From: Trichomonas vaginalis G3
Lineage: Eukaryota > Parabasalia > Trichomonadida > Trichomonadidae
Reading direction: 5' to 3'
Assembly (NCBI RefSeq): GCF_026262505.1
Contig: NC_067205.1
Span: 11,656,001 to 11,720,000 of the forward strand
DNA: 64,000 bases
Below the pieces are notes generated by a model. The model searched no databases. It worked only from the letters and a program-made list of their open reading frames with translations, and was not told the origin of the DNA. The translations under genes were made by a program, and so were the position numbers. Below are positions 30,001 to 39,136 of the stretch, one piece after another (within the stretch, counting starts at the first letter, position 1; each line of letters starts with the position of its first letter).

Positions 30001-33000
30001 TAGAAAATTAATACATAGTTATTTAACAGATAATAATCATGAAATAACAGAAAAATTACTTTTAAACCTTTTATCTCTTGTTGAAAATGGAAAAACAAAA
30101 AGTGAAATTGTTACTCCATTTTTGTCACTTTTTACATCAAGGCAAACACTTTATAAGAAGTACTATGAAATTGTTAAGGAAAACATTACAAAGGAATTCA
30201 AGGATTTCTATTTATTTGATACTTTACATAATTGTGACGGTTTAGAATTAATGTTTGAATATATTTGTAAATTTGACGATTATTTTCCTCAGAAACAGAT
30301 GCATCGGATATTATCTCTTTGTTTGGATAACGTTGATAATATTTATAGTTGGAGTACGATAGTAACCGCTTTAATCGGCGAAAAAATTGACTTTACAAAA
30401 CAAATTAATTTTGAATTTGAAAAAGTGAACTCAAATATTTTACCTGCTTTTCTTTTGATGTTTTCTGTTTTGTTGGCAAGTTACAAATATTTTGATGATA
30501 CTTTTACAGCAATTTTTAATTCTTTGTTCGGATTTTTGAAGTTGATTTTTACTGATATAAATGGAACAAAAAGTGACATTTTTGCTTTGATAAATTTGTT
30601 AAGTTTTGGTCACTTCACTGACCAATTAATATTATATCCGATGGCTCCATGGTGTTCCAAACCAGAACAAATTTATCATTATGCATCTGATCGAGCGAAA
30701 AAAGAGAAAAATACTGAAACAATTTATTCAAAACATCAATTTGCAAAAAGTGATAAATTTAAAATTGAGCATTTGCATGAAAAAATTAAAGAAGAAATTC
30801 ATATTTCTTTACCTGAAAAGTTTGAAATTAATGAAGAAATTGAAATAGAACAAGATGAATTTTTGGAAAGTTTGATCAAAGATGTTTTCTCAGACGAAAA
30901 ACATTTGATCACAAACAAATGGAGCAAATTCATGAAAAATCAAATCAACAAATTCGCAATGAAAAAGAAATCAAATGAAGAAATCAAAGAAAATTCTAAA
31001 AATTCCGAAATAATTTCTAATGAAAGCAAAAATCAAGAAAATCAAGAAATTTCTTTTAATTCTGAAGGAAATGGAAATGATTCTAAAATTTCAACAGAAC
31101 AAAATAATGAAATTTCTAAAATTTCAACAAACTCTTCTGAAGAGAAAAATGAAATTTCTCAAAGTTTGTCTGTTGAAAACAAAGAAAAATCTCAAAGTTT
31201 GTCGGAAGAAAATTCTAATACTAATGAAAAATATGTTAATTCTAATGAAAATGAAGAATCTAAACAAAATAAAGGAGAAAAAATTGCATTAAATGAAAGT
31301 GGAGAGTCAGTTAAAACTGTAGAAAGCAAAGTTAATGAAAACTCTAATTTAGAAAAGCAAGAAAATAATGAAAATACTATTTCTTCACAAGAAAATACAA
31401 AATCTGAAGAGAAAACCAATGAGAATCATGTTCAAACAAGTAAAACAAATCAAAATGAAGAAAATTTGGAGAGTTCTGTTTTGTTCCTTGACATTATTCA
31501 GTTTGTTGTTAATTTCATTTTGGAAAGAAGTGAAACAAAAGAATTTCCTCAGATTTTCAAAGATATTTTTTACGGAGTTTGTTTATTCACTTCGAAACAC
31601 GCGAAAACAGTTTGTAACAAACTTGTTTTCACTCTGTTAACTGAATGTGCATCAAGAAACATTTATAATTTAGATGTAATGATTTTCATTGCAAACAAAT
31701 TTTACGAAGGATGGCTTGGATTAACTTTAGCTCCAATTCTAAGTCTTTTCTTTTTGATTTTGAAGCAGAACAATGTAGAAGTTATTCCAACAGAGATAAA
31801 AACACTTTTGTTAAGTGGTTTTGAGTTGATTCCTCATGATCAATATCATATTTTTGTTGAATTGTTTGTGAATTTTAATGATTATATTTTCTCAGAACAA
31901 AACATGGCAAATACTGGTTTTGTAATGCTGGCATTGCATTTTATTATCAGCCAGTTCTCTTTCTATCCACAATCCTTTATTATTGTCATACAAAAGTTTT
32001 ATGAAAAATTACAAATCACAAAAACTTTCAAAGAAAATTTTGTCAAAAATCAGAATTTTGACAATTTTGATTTCAAAATCTTTTATGATGCAATAAAGAT
32101 ATTTGCGACAGAAGGAGAAAAGAAATATCAAGAATGGGAGAAATCAAACAAAAATGCTTTTGTTGCGTTTTCAAATTTAAGATTGATGTTGCATCAAAAT
32201 TTCACTCAATTCAACATCACAAAACTTGAAAACTCTTTTGAAGAAACACTTGGAATTTTGGAAACGAAATGGGATGAATACAATGAACAAGGTTTGTTGA
32301 TTATTAATCAAACTGAGAAAAGATTTATTGTTTCTACTTCTATTTACATGATTTTGAACAGTTATTTACCAGAAATTTTCTCTGCTGATGTCTCTTTGTT
32401 TTTGATGCAAAGAGAAAGAATTTTATGTAATGATAGAAATATTAATAAAATTGAAAAGAGCAAAAGTGACAAAATCACTTCACCTGACCAAAAACAAAAA
32501 GAAAATAAAGATGCTTCTAAAAATGACAAAGTCACTTCACCTGACCAAATTAAAACTATTAATTTTGGTGTATCTAAAAGTGACAAAAATCATGATGAAT
32601 CTCAATCAAAAACAAATTATCATGAAGTTGTAAAAAGTGACAGAAATTCATTTAATGAAAATGCTGAAAATAAAAGTGATAAAAACATTGAAGTTGAGAA
32701 ATCTTCTAATGATAAAAGTATTGACTCAAATGACAACAAAAATAAATCGGATTCAGAAATGAAAAATATTAGATTTGGTTTGGTTTCTAATTCTCAAGGA
32801 AATTTCAATGAAAAAGTTACACCAGTTATGACAAATTTGACACCAAATCTATTGGTAAATGTTGTAACTTATTCAAACAAACCGAGTATATGTGGATACA
32901 GCTATCCACAATTTACAACTGATCCAAAAGACAGAGGAACATCAAATGAAATTGAAAGTCAACTTATAAAAAGTGACGAGTTCATTCAATTTTATTTGAT

Positions 33001-34816
33001 TCCAAAAGTCGTAAATAAATCCAAATACAGAGAATTATTGTTGTCATTTAGTACTCCTGTTGCTTTAAGTCCTTTAGTTCGAAAATATGTTTTAAGAGCT
33101 TTGTTAAACAAAGGAAACAAATTTTCTCATGAAATTGAAGGATGTTTGATTTCTTCAAATGTTTCTTATTTCGGAAAATTCCTTTTCTCTGATTCAAAGT
33201 TTTGGTTTTTACCTTTGAAAGAAAACGAACAAAGTAAATTTGATACAATTCTCGGTAGTTTTGTCGGAGATTATTTCACAATTGAAGGAGTTCCTGTTTT
33301 AGAATATAACATGGAGAATTTGTTGTATTTTAGTCAATCAGCGACAAACTTGAATGTTTATTTCACAAATGGTTTGAATATTTTAATAATGGTTGATCAA
33401 AATAATTTATTAAATATCTCCAAAGTTTTCGAACCAAAACTCAAACAAAATATCAAGAAACTACCAGGAAATATTGTTAAATCTTCACCTTTTTCGTTTA
33501 CAAAATTATTGAATATGTCTATAGAAGAAATAACAACTTCTTGGCAAAATTTAGGAATTGACAATTTCAATTTTTGTAAAATACTGAACATTAAAAACGG
33601 ATTTAATTGGATTGGGCCAAATTACATCAAAAGTCCGAACATTAAATCACAAGTAAAAATAGCTGAAGGAATGTTCAACGAGAAATATGTTTTAGAACTT
33701 AATAACATTGGAAATCTGCATCAATGGATAAATACGACATTTAATTTGAACATTGAAAATAGAGTGTCAAATCCTCCACCTGTCATTCATTTGATGTCTA
33801 AACCAAATCTTTTGTTTTGGCATCATATTATTATAAATAATTTCAAAGGAAAACCAAAGGCAATTCAAATTGGTGAAGACAGAGTTATCGTTTTTACAAA
33901 AATTGGTTATATTTTGCCGCCTTTTAATAAAACGGTTTTGACACTTGATAGAGAAAATTGTCAAATTTCGGCCGTTAGTTTACCTGACTATCAAAAAACG
34001 GTTTTGAAATCTGACAAAAATTTAATAACCGCTTGTAATTTTGTCATTTCATCTGACACTTTTTATTTGTTAGTTGGACACTTTGATTACTATGTTGATC
34101 TTTTCAAGTTGGTTTTCATTGAAAACGAAGTATCTGAAATTGTTTTTGTTTCAAGAATTTTGTTGGATTCGAAACCAGAAATTATGGCAATTTCAAGTTG
34201 TCACTTTTTAATTTTTATTTCGCATGGGAAAATCATTGAAAGAATTAATATTGCGAAATGTCAAAAACTGGAACCATTGGTTCTAGATTTTGTTCCTGTT
34301 TCTATTTTAATTGATGATTTTGCTGCGATTTTAACTGTAATTGGAAAAGAAAAATTTTTGATTATGGATTTCAACGGCCAAATCAAAAATGAAGTGAAAT
34401 TTGAGAGTGATTGTATTTGTGCTGTTTCAAGTCAATTACCTCTTGGAGTTCCAAACAGATTCTTCGTTACAGAACATTCAAACGGTGTTTTGAATTTCTG
34501 GCATTACGAGAATTTGATAAGAACTTTAGAAACAGGTTTGGATGATATTTTATGTGTTTCCATTGATAATGCATCACAAAGAGTTGCATTTTGCACGTCA
34601 TCGAAAGCTTTTGTGATTTCATTCTTTGGAAATTCTTGTTATCCTTTGATTCCTGAACACGCTGATACATGTTGTGTTTGTGGAACAAAGATTTTGAATT
34701 CTGTTTGCACTTGTAAATCATGTCATAGATTTATTTGTGAAAAATGCTTCCAGAAGAAGATCGGAATTATCAAAATACAAACAGGATATTGTACGGATTG
34801 TCAACAATTACTTTAA
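27059..34816 (+). CDS. Giant BEACH-family-like scaffold protein with FYVE-like C-terminus
   Basis: A 2585-aa intact ORF. Residues 1-650 and about 830-1290 are long helical solenoid. A concanavalin-A-like (laminin-G-type) sandwich lies near 669-795 (SMSFWFMFHEF, KWYNVFISCDES, WFIGGAIRF). Two Asn/Ser/Glu/Lys-rich disordered stretches follow near 1300-1470 and 1795-1905. A PH-BEACH-like domain is near 2020-2127, then a short segment near 2144-2233 that keeps the first (ITTSWQNLGIDNFNFCKILN) and last (LHQWINTTFNL) elements of a BEACH domain but little between. A beta-propeller lies near 2260-2530. The last 50 residues form a FYVE/RING-like zinc finger (CCVC, CTCKSCHRFICEKC, CTDC). This order matches WDFY3/Alfy-type proteins, which act in membrane trafficking and autophagy. 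Function here is inference, because the BEACH core is reduced. Confidence 0.8.
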   Translation: MDEGESSNSTIINLFLELKTLISSTQPQSSASFEVQNLKLIKERFERILGITNLSKSDIKQITGCLDSLLSILDVNILHQFDFKENSQLITEILIQIMCSPYIAQLSSKIYQICMTFILNPFETHKYYEESIPFFILFFQSPELFYNQKEHKFVEILFIISSRNNTLSMANLLFKAFVSMLSKTKHDEFQIQVAKKIASSLNIVHPSNISALNDFLIQYFSMQPNSILIVFSEFQGFDNYNFVILQDLNAKSFDLYKTLLHRVRDIVKDQQNLMINSLIDIIPLMSKQKEEIIEKLFEIIIKYLEYISDTHKFEKKQLDIISFGFIFPKLSDYLFNIILTLITKFNYPLNEVIPLISKYSTIKFVLENNVPTLLKLISYIAKIEQKESFELLNEIFGKATDDEFVAVFEKYPTASTCFSTIYRQKAIVSDSSKLLTKFLLSGLDNKDFEVFSKTFQSILEVPSMPEMVIGFITNLIDNYSLIMRIINVLKDFALSETNSNSHDLRTGLNFMIELLDLKTDKDKESVFDLIAALTRRTFDQTYDEQIRYLLEKRNYFDAKEKEISKLVYGICQNDEINYDSDHICFPSLISKADEKDINIKSPFDCWVCGQFAIDTWLKDTNRPISEFPCISQIAKRYLLPKHAKMLIEYPKTCINAISSTFDQLPLFEFTKSPYSNSISLNPDFKGDPNKSMSFWFMFHEFPEQAQKIVQFRCSVLIILKNDLLCSGKVLKSSLIQGKWYNVFISCDESENIKIYLNSELIHEFQGHPCNYIEFGSTSGIQTTWFIGGAIRFFKGKLQNKNLDVFSQGVKFLSDFENEISKITSYNYVNMESGYINRTDMQQGSMPVISLSFSVFVENFVKPSYPLFDKIFAKLEQEKYEEISNFIQFIASFCSKQTKFDKEKFIYLVSSLMYLYPQIFTRNVLNSIILSMNDKSGKLDSKLFFIFFTDICQIFPEISEEIFNISKIHLTEINEKHLKILHRKLIHSYLTDNNHEITEKLLLNLLSLVENGKTKSEIVTPFLSLFTSRQTLYKKYYEIVKENITKEFKDFYLFDTLHNCDGLELMFEYICKFDDYFPQKQMHRILSLCLDNVDNIYSWSTIVTALIGEKIDFTKQINFEFEKVNSNILPAFLLMFSVLLASYKYFDDTFTAIFNSLFGFLKLIFTDINGTKSDIFALINLLSFGHFTDQLILYPMAPWCSKPEQIYHYASDRAKKEKNTETIYSKHQFAKSDKFKIEHLHEKIKEEIHISLPEKFEINEEIEIEQDEFLESLIKDVFSDEKHLITNKWSKFMKNQINKFAMKKKSNEEIKENSKNSEIISNESKNQENQEISFNSEGNGNDSKISTEQNNEISKISTNSSEEKNEISQSLSVENKEKSQSLSEENSNTNEKYVNSNENEESKQNKGEKIALNESGESVKTVESKVNENSNLEKQENNENTISSQENTKSEEKTNENHVQTSKTNQNEENLESSVLFLDIIQFVVNFILERSETKEFPQIFKDIFYGVCLFTSKHAKTVCNKLVFTLLTECASRNIYNLDVMIFIANKFYEGWLGLTLAPILSLFFLILKQNNVEVIPTEIKTLLLSGFELIPHDQYHIFVELFVNFNDYIFSEQNMANTGFVMLALHFIISQFSFYPQSFIIVIQKFYEKLQITKTFKENFVKNQNFDNFDFKIFYDAIKIFATEGEKKYQEWEKSNKNAFVAFSNLRLMLHQNFTQFNITKLENSFEETLGILETKWDEYNEQGLLIINQTEKRFIVSTSIYMILNSYLPEIFSADVSLFLMQRERILCNDRNINKIEKSKSDKITSPDQKQKENKDASKNDKVTSPDQIKTINFGVSKSDKNHDESQSKTNYHEVVKSDRNSFNENAENKSDKNIEVEKSSNDKSIDSNDNKNKSDSEMKNIRFGLVSNSQGNFNEKVTPVMTNLTPNLLVNVVTYSNKPSICGYSYPQFTTDPKDRGTSNEIESQLIKSDEFIQFYLIPKVVNKSKYRELLLSFSTPVALSPLVRKYVLRALLNKGNKFSHEIEGCLISSNVSYFGKFLFSDSKFWFLPLKENEQSKFDTILGSFVGDYFTIEGVPVLEYNMENLLYFSQSATNLNVYFTNGLNILIMVDQNNLLNISKVFEPKLKQNIKKLPGNIVKSSPFSFTKLLNMSIEEITTSWQNLGIDNFNFCKILNIKNGFNWIGPNYIKSPNIKSQVKIAEGMFNEKYVLELNNIGNLHQWINTTFNLNIENRVSNPPPVIHLMSKPNLLFWHHIIINNFKGKPKAIQIGEDRVIVFTKIGYILPPFNKTVLTLDRENCQISAVSLPDYQKTVLKSDKNLITACNFVISSDTFYLLVGHFDYYVDLFKLVFIENEVSEIVFVSRILLDSKPEIMAISSCHFLIFISHGKIIERINIAKCQKLEPLVLDFVPVSILIDDFAAILTVIGKEKFLIMDFNGQIKNEVKFESDCICAVSSQLPLGVPNRFFVTEHSNGVLNFWHYENLIRTLETGLDDILCVSIDNASQRVAFCTSSKAFVISFFGNSCYPLIPEHADTCCVCGTKILNSVCTCKSCHRFICEKCFQKKIGIIKIQTGYCTDCQQLL

Positions 34817-34955
34817 TGTAGTAATATAAAAATTTTTTGTTTTATTTTTTCGAATTGATACACATATATTTTTATGAATCTCAAACTTCAATTCAGACTT
34901 TAACAGGAAAGTGCTTTTATATATCTTAAGAACCTAAATCAGGTTTCTTTCGAAA

Positions 34956-35027
34956 GGGTGCATAACTCAGTGGTAGAGCGCAACATTTGCATTGTTGAGG
35001 CCGAGGATTCGATTTCCCCTGCATGCA
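34956..35027 (+). tRNA. tRNA-Ala (TGC)
   Basis: A 72-base cloverleaf. D stem ACTC/GAGC (last pair mismatched). The anticodon arm CAACA-TTTGCAT-TGTTG gives anticodon TGC. The T arm is GAGGA-TTCGATT-TCCCC with one A:C mismatch. The acceptor stem GGGTGCA/TGCATGC contains the G3:U70 wobble that identifies alanine tRNAs, but has a G:G mismatch at the second pair. A T-rich pol III terminator follows directly. It is probably functional, although the mismatches leave room for a pseudo-tRNA. Confidence 0.85.
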
Positions 35028-35040
35028 TTTTTTTCTTTTT
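35028..35040 (+). terminator. RNA polymerase III terminator of tRNA-Ala
   Basis: A T run interrupted by one C, starting immediately after the tRNA 3' end. Confidence 0.7.
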
Positions 35041-35282
35041 TTCAAAAATTTTTCATTTTTTATCATTTTATGGTGGTTAAATAGATTTCAAGGTATTGAT
35101 ATTGATTAGAGATATAAATTTCCTCCAAAATAAGATCTAATTCTGTTGTTTGAATGAAATTCGATATTAAATTTTGATTTCATCTACTTTTAAGACATAA
35201 TGCTTTATTATATAATTTTATCAGAGGAATTATAAATATCCTTGAAAATCCTGAAATAATAAAAAAAATGATAATAATCTTT

Positions 35283-36431
35283 TTAGTTTAATCCTAAAAT
35301 GATAAAGGTGAATAATATTGAAGAAGAGAAATATGGTGAATAGTTGGATGAGCATTTCAATATTCCCAGAATAGTTAAAATTAGTTGTCCATTGCCTTCC
35401 CATAGACCTGGATAGTTTCGAACATTATTGAAGAAATATACATCTTCGTACTTGAAGCCATATGGTTGACTACCAATATTTTCATAGAAACTATTGTATG
35501 CTATAATGTTTCCTTTTGGAAAATCCATGGCTCTCGTCAATGCCCATGAACTTCCTCCTCCTGAACCTCCGTTTCCTGACAAACCAGCGAATCCTCCGAA
35601 CCAACCTGCTCCTGCACCAGGGCGGTCGCTTGCACCTTCAGGAGATTTAACACCTTGATCATGTAATGATGTGTCTCTTCGTGGAGATTCTCCATATCCA
35701 AAACTGAAACCGAAAGAAGAATTTACCAAACTCTGATCTTTATATACACCATTATCCCAATATCCTTGTGCGGTAATTCCACCGCCTGAACCTCCTGAGC
35801 CATCATCTAGGCCTTGAAAGACAGTGCGATCGGTAGCGCTATTGTCTGAACCCCCTCCTCCACCGCTTACAATCACACGATGCCAGAGATCGTTTTTATC
35901 AAATTTGACACAGGTTTGGCCGCCTCCGCTCCCTGCACCGTTATAATTATCGAAAAGAAACCAATTTGCAGCATATCCTCCGCCGCCATATCCTCCTGGG
36001 ATCATATTTTGTGGTAAATAGCATTCATCGTTGTCAGCCATCTTTTTGCTGTAATTATATATTCCTCGACCTCCGATTGTGAAAAAAGCGGTTGTTCCTT
36101 TAGAAAGTATTATTGTTCCTGAGATATAGCCGCCCGAACCTCCTCGGCTGTTAACTTGTTTGCATTCTGTGTTTCCGCCGAATGCAGTTACAATCTCTTG
36201 ACTCGTGCAATTTCCATTCGAATCAATGAAAGTCGAAACTTTTCCTTCAGTTGCTCCTCCTGAGGCACCATACAACTCAAATTTGTACACACCTGCAGGT
36301 AAACTAACAAAATAATCTGTACATTCACTATTTGATGTACATGGATACTTGAAGATATATCTTTTATTAGTTTCATCAACAATAACATCTTCAGTCCTAA
36401 TAGATTCATTTACAAGATGATATGAAATCAT
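35283..36431 (-). CDS. Glycine-rich (ALK/LTK-GRD-like) surface protein, array copy 1, divergent and chimeric
   Basis: A 382-aa protein of the trichomonad glycine-rich family that resembles the extracellular glycine-rich domain of ALK/LTK receptors. Residues 25-55 hold the family entry YPCTSNSECTDYFVSLPAG and YKFELYGASGG. Glycine-rich turns follow: GGSGGYISGTIILS, FTIGGRG, GGYGGGGYAANW, VIVSGGGGGS, GSGGSGGG, GAGAGWFGGFAG and GGSGGGSSWAL. The last 20 residues are hydrophobic after small residues (SSSILFTFIILGLN), as in a GPI-anchor signal or short anchor. No classical signal peptide is visible, and TAA directly precedes the ATG, so the start is fixed. Residues 1-91 are identical to the other copies. 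From residue 92 on it differs at many positions, with no length change. There is no kinase domain. Confidence 0.85.
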   Translation of the reverse strand: MISYHLVNESIRTEDVIVDETNKRYIFKYPCTSNSECTDYFVSLPAGVYKFELYGASGGATEGKVSTFIDSNGNCTSQEIVTAFGGNTECKQVNSRGGSGGYISGTIILSKGTTAFFTIGGRGIYNYSKKMADNDECYLPQNMIPGGYGGGGYAANWFLFDNYNGAGSGGGQTCVKFDKNDLWHRVIVSGGGGGSDNSATDRTVFQGLDDGSGGSGGGITAQGYWDNGVYKDQSLVNSSFGFSFGYGESPRRDTSLHDQGVKSPEGASDRPGAGAGWFGGFAGLSGNGGSGGGSSWALTRAMDFPKGNIIAYNSFYENIGSQPYGFKYEDVYFFNNVRNYPGLWEGNGQLILTILGILKCSSNYSPYFSSSILFTFIILGLN

Positions 36432-37209
36432 TTAACGACTTATATAAACTTATCGACTATAACGGATGGAATCATAATTTCTTAACTTCTTTGTTCGGTT
36501 TCAATTTTGCCTTAGACCGAATCCTTTCATGATATTCGACCATGTACTTCATGTTACTGGTCTCCTTGTTCAAGGACATACTAATATATTCAATAAGGTT
36601 AAACTGCATTTATTTTTTATGAAAGTTTTTACTTGATTTTATGAATATATCTTTATGAAACCAATAAAATCACATTATCTTTGAATACACGAATCAGCTG
36701 ATCCTGGCCTTTCTATTGACCTCTTTAATTAGATAGACAATTCGATTTTAAATATATTTTGCAACTTTTCTTAAATGAAGGTTTCGACATAATATTCTAT
36801 ATGTTGTTGAAATTACGTATACCGATGATTATCGTAATATTTTCTTGTTGTTTAATCGATGAAATTTAATTGAATTCTCGATAAAAACATATTATTCTCG
36901 GTTTCTAAGTCCAAGTCTTATTTCATGGAAATGAAATAAAAAATATTAACAAATTGATTTATGAAAACTATGTTGCTCTCATCATTATGCAAATTCCATA
37001 AATGCATTTTTAGTTTGACAAGAAAATCAAACTTATGGAAAACATAACAAAATAAAATTCATACAAGATTAAGTAGTTGAACCCATAGTAATTTTTGATT
37101 TTATTATGTTACCAGTATGATATGAAATTTTTATAGCATATTAGAGGAATAGTTTAAATCTAGCTTTATATCAAAAAATATAACGTTCGTCATTTCAAAT
37201 CGGAAAATT
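36432..37209. other. Array spacer (representative), upstream of copy 1
   Basis: 778 bp, AT-rich, no ORF. Since the gene to its left is transcribed leftwards, its promoter should lie at the left end, where TTTATATAAGTCGTTAAATG ends in the start codon. The rest serves as the 3' flank of the next copy. It contains a 10-bp palindrome ATCAGCTGAT (36693-36702) and a 7-bp hairpin AGTTTGA/TCAAACT (37012-37033). The same spacer recurs after every copy. Confidence 0.6.
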
Positions 37210-38358
37210 TTAGTTTAATCCTAAAATGATAAAAGTGAATAATATTGAAGAAGGGATATATGATGAATAGAAAGTGGGACATTTCAAAGTGTCGAGAATT
37301 GTTAAAATGAGTTGTCCGTTGCCTTCCCAAATACCAGCATAGTTTCGAATATCATTGAAGAAATAACCATCACTAGAGTTGAATGCATATGGTTGACTAC
37401 CAATATTTTTATAAAAACTATCGTAGACTGTGATATTTCCACTGGGGTAATCTAATGCTTTAGTTAGTGCCCATGAACTTCCTCCTCCTGAACCTCCATT
37501 TCTATTCAATCCTGCAAAACCGCCAAACCAACCAGCTCCTGCACCTGGACGGTCACTTGTACCATCCGCAGATTTAACACCGTGCTCATGTAATGATGAA
37601 TATTGTCGTGCAGATTCTCCATATCCAAAACTGAAGCCAAAAGAAGAATTTGCCAATCTTTCGCCATTATATTTTCCATCTACCCAATAACCTTGCGAAA
37701 TAATTCCTCCTCCTGAACCTCCTGAGCCATCATCTGGACCTCGAAACTCAGTATTCACGCTAGCACTATTGTCTGAGCCACCACCGCCGCCGCTTACAAT
37801 AACGCGATGCCAGAGATCGTTCTTCTCAAATTTGACACATGTTTGGCCGCCTCCGCTCCCTGAGCCATTATCAACTTCATTTCGATACCAATTAGCTGCG
37901 TATCCGCCACCGCCATATCCTCCAGCAACCATATTTTCTTGGATATAGCATCGCTCTGTTTGTTCCTCTGTAATTTTGTATGTATAGATTCCGCGACCGC
38001 CGATTGTAAAAAAAGTGGTTGTTCGCTTAGAAAGTATTATTGTTCCTGAGATATAACCGCCAGAGCCTCCTCGACTATTCTTTTTCTTGCATTCTGTGTT
38101 TCCGCCGAATGCAGTTACAATCTCTTGACTCGTGCAATTTCCATTCGAATCAATGAAAGTCGAAACTTTTCCTTCAGTTGCTCCTCCTGAGGCACCATAC
38201 AACTCAAATTTGTACACACCTGCAGGTAAACTAACAAAATAATCTGTACATTCACTATTTGATGTACATGGATACTTGAAGATATATCTTTTATTAGTTT
38301 CATCAACAATAACATCTTCAGTCCTAATAGATTCATTTACAAGATGATATGAAATCAT
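37210..38358 (-). CDS. Glycine-rich surface protein, array copy 2 (reference copy)
   Basis: 382 aa, the major form of the array. Compared with copy 1 it has KKKNSRGG after residue 91, an altered Cys-containing loop (EEQTERCYIQENMVAGG), WYRNEVDNGSGSGGG, and a C-terminal CPTFYSSYIPSSILFTFIIL tail. Glycine-rich framework, cysteine positions and total length are unchanged, so variation falls in the loops between glycine turns. The predicted location is the cell surface through the hydrophobic C-terminus. Adhesion or an antigenic coat role is inference only. Confidence 0.85.
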   Translation of the reverse strand: MISYHLVNESIRTEDVIVDETNKRYIFKYPCTSNSECTDYFVSLPAGVYKFELYGASGGATEGKVSTFIDSNGNCTSQEIVTAFGGNTECKKKNSRGGSGGYISGTIILSKRTTTFFTIGGRGIYTYKITEEQTERCYIQENMVAGGYGGGGYAANWYRNEVDNGSGSGGGQTCVKFEKNDLWHRVIVSGGGGGSDNSASVNTEFRGPDDGSGGSGGGIISQGYWVDGKYNGERLANSSFGFSFGYGESARQYSSLHEHGVKSADGTSDRPGAGAGWFGGFAGLNRNGGSGGGSSWALTKALDYPSGNITVYDSFYKNIGSQPYAFNSSDGYFFNDIRNYAGIWEGNGQLILTILDTLKCPTFYSSYIPSSILFTFIILGLN

Positions 38359-39136
38359 TTAACGACTTATATAAACTTATCGACTATAACGGATGGAATC
38401 ATAATTTCTTAACTTCTTTGTTCGGTTTCAATTTTGCCTTAGACCGAATCCTTTCATGATATTCGACCATGTACTTCATGTTACTGGTCTCCTTGTTCAA
38501 GGACATACTAATATATTCAATAAGGTTAAACTGCATTTATTTTTTATGAAAGTTTTTACTTGATTTTATGAATATATCTTTATGAAACCAATAAAATCAC
38601 ATTATCTTTGAATACACGAATCAGCTGATCCTGGCCTTTCTATTGACCTCTTTAATTAGATAGACAATTCGATTTTAAATATATTTTGCAACTTTTCTTA
38701 AATGAAGGTTTCGACATAATATTCTATATGTTGTTGAAATTACGTATACCGATGATTATCGTAATATTTTCTTGTTGTTTAATCGATGAAATTTAATTGA
38801 ATTCTCGATAAAAACATATTATTCTCGGTTTCTAAGTCCAAGTCTTATTTCATGGAAATGAAATAAAAAATATTAACAAATTGATTTATGAAAACTATGT
38901 TGCTCTCATCATTATGCAAATTCCATAAATGCATTTTTAGTTTGACAAGAAAATCAAACTTATGGAAAACATAACAAAATAAAATTCATACAAGATTAAG
39001 TAGTTGAACCCATAGTAATTTTTGATTTTATTATGTTACCAGTATGATATGAAATTTTTATAGCATATTAGAGGAATAGTTTAAATCTAGCTTTATATCA
39101 AAAAATATAACGTTCGTCATTTCAAATCGGAAAATT

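Noticed and set aside
31020-31640. Additional ORFs of about 90 codons within the BEACH-like gene
   Set aside because: They are out-of-frame readings of its Asn/Glu/Lys-rich disordered segment.
35283-36431. Receptor tyrosine kinase
   Set aside because: Only the glycine-rich domain resembles ALK/LTK. The protein ends 382 residues in, with a hydrophobic tail and no kinase motifs.
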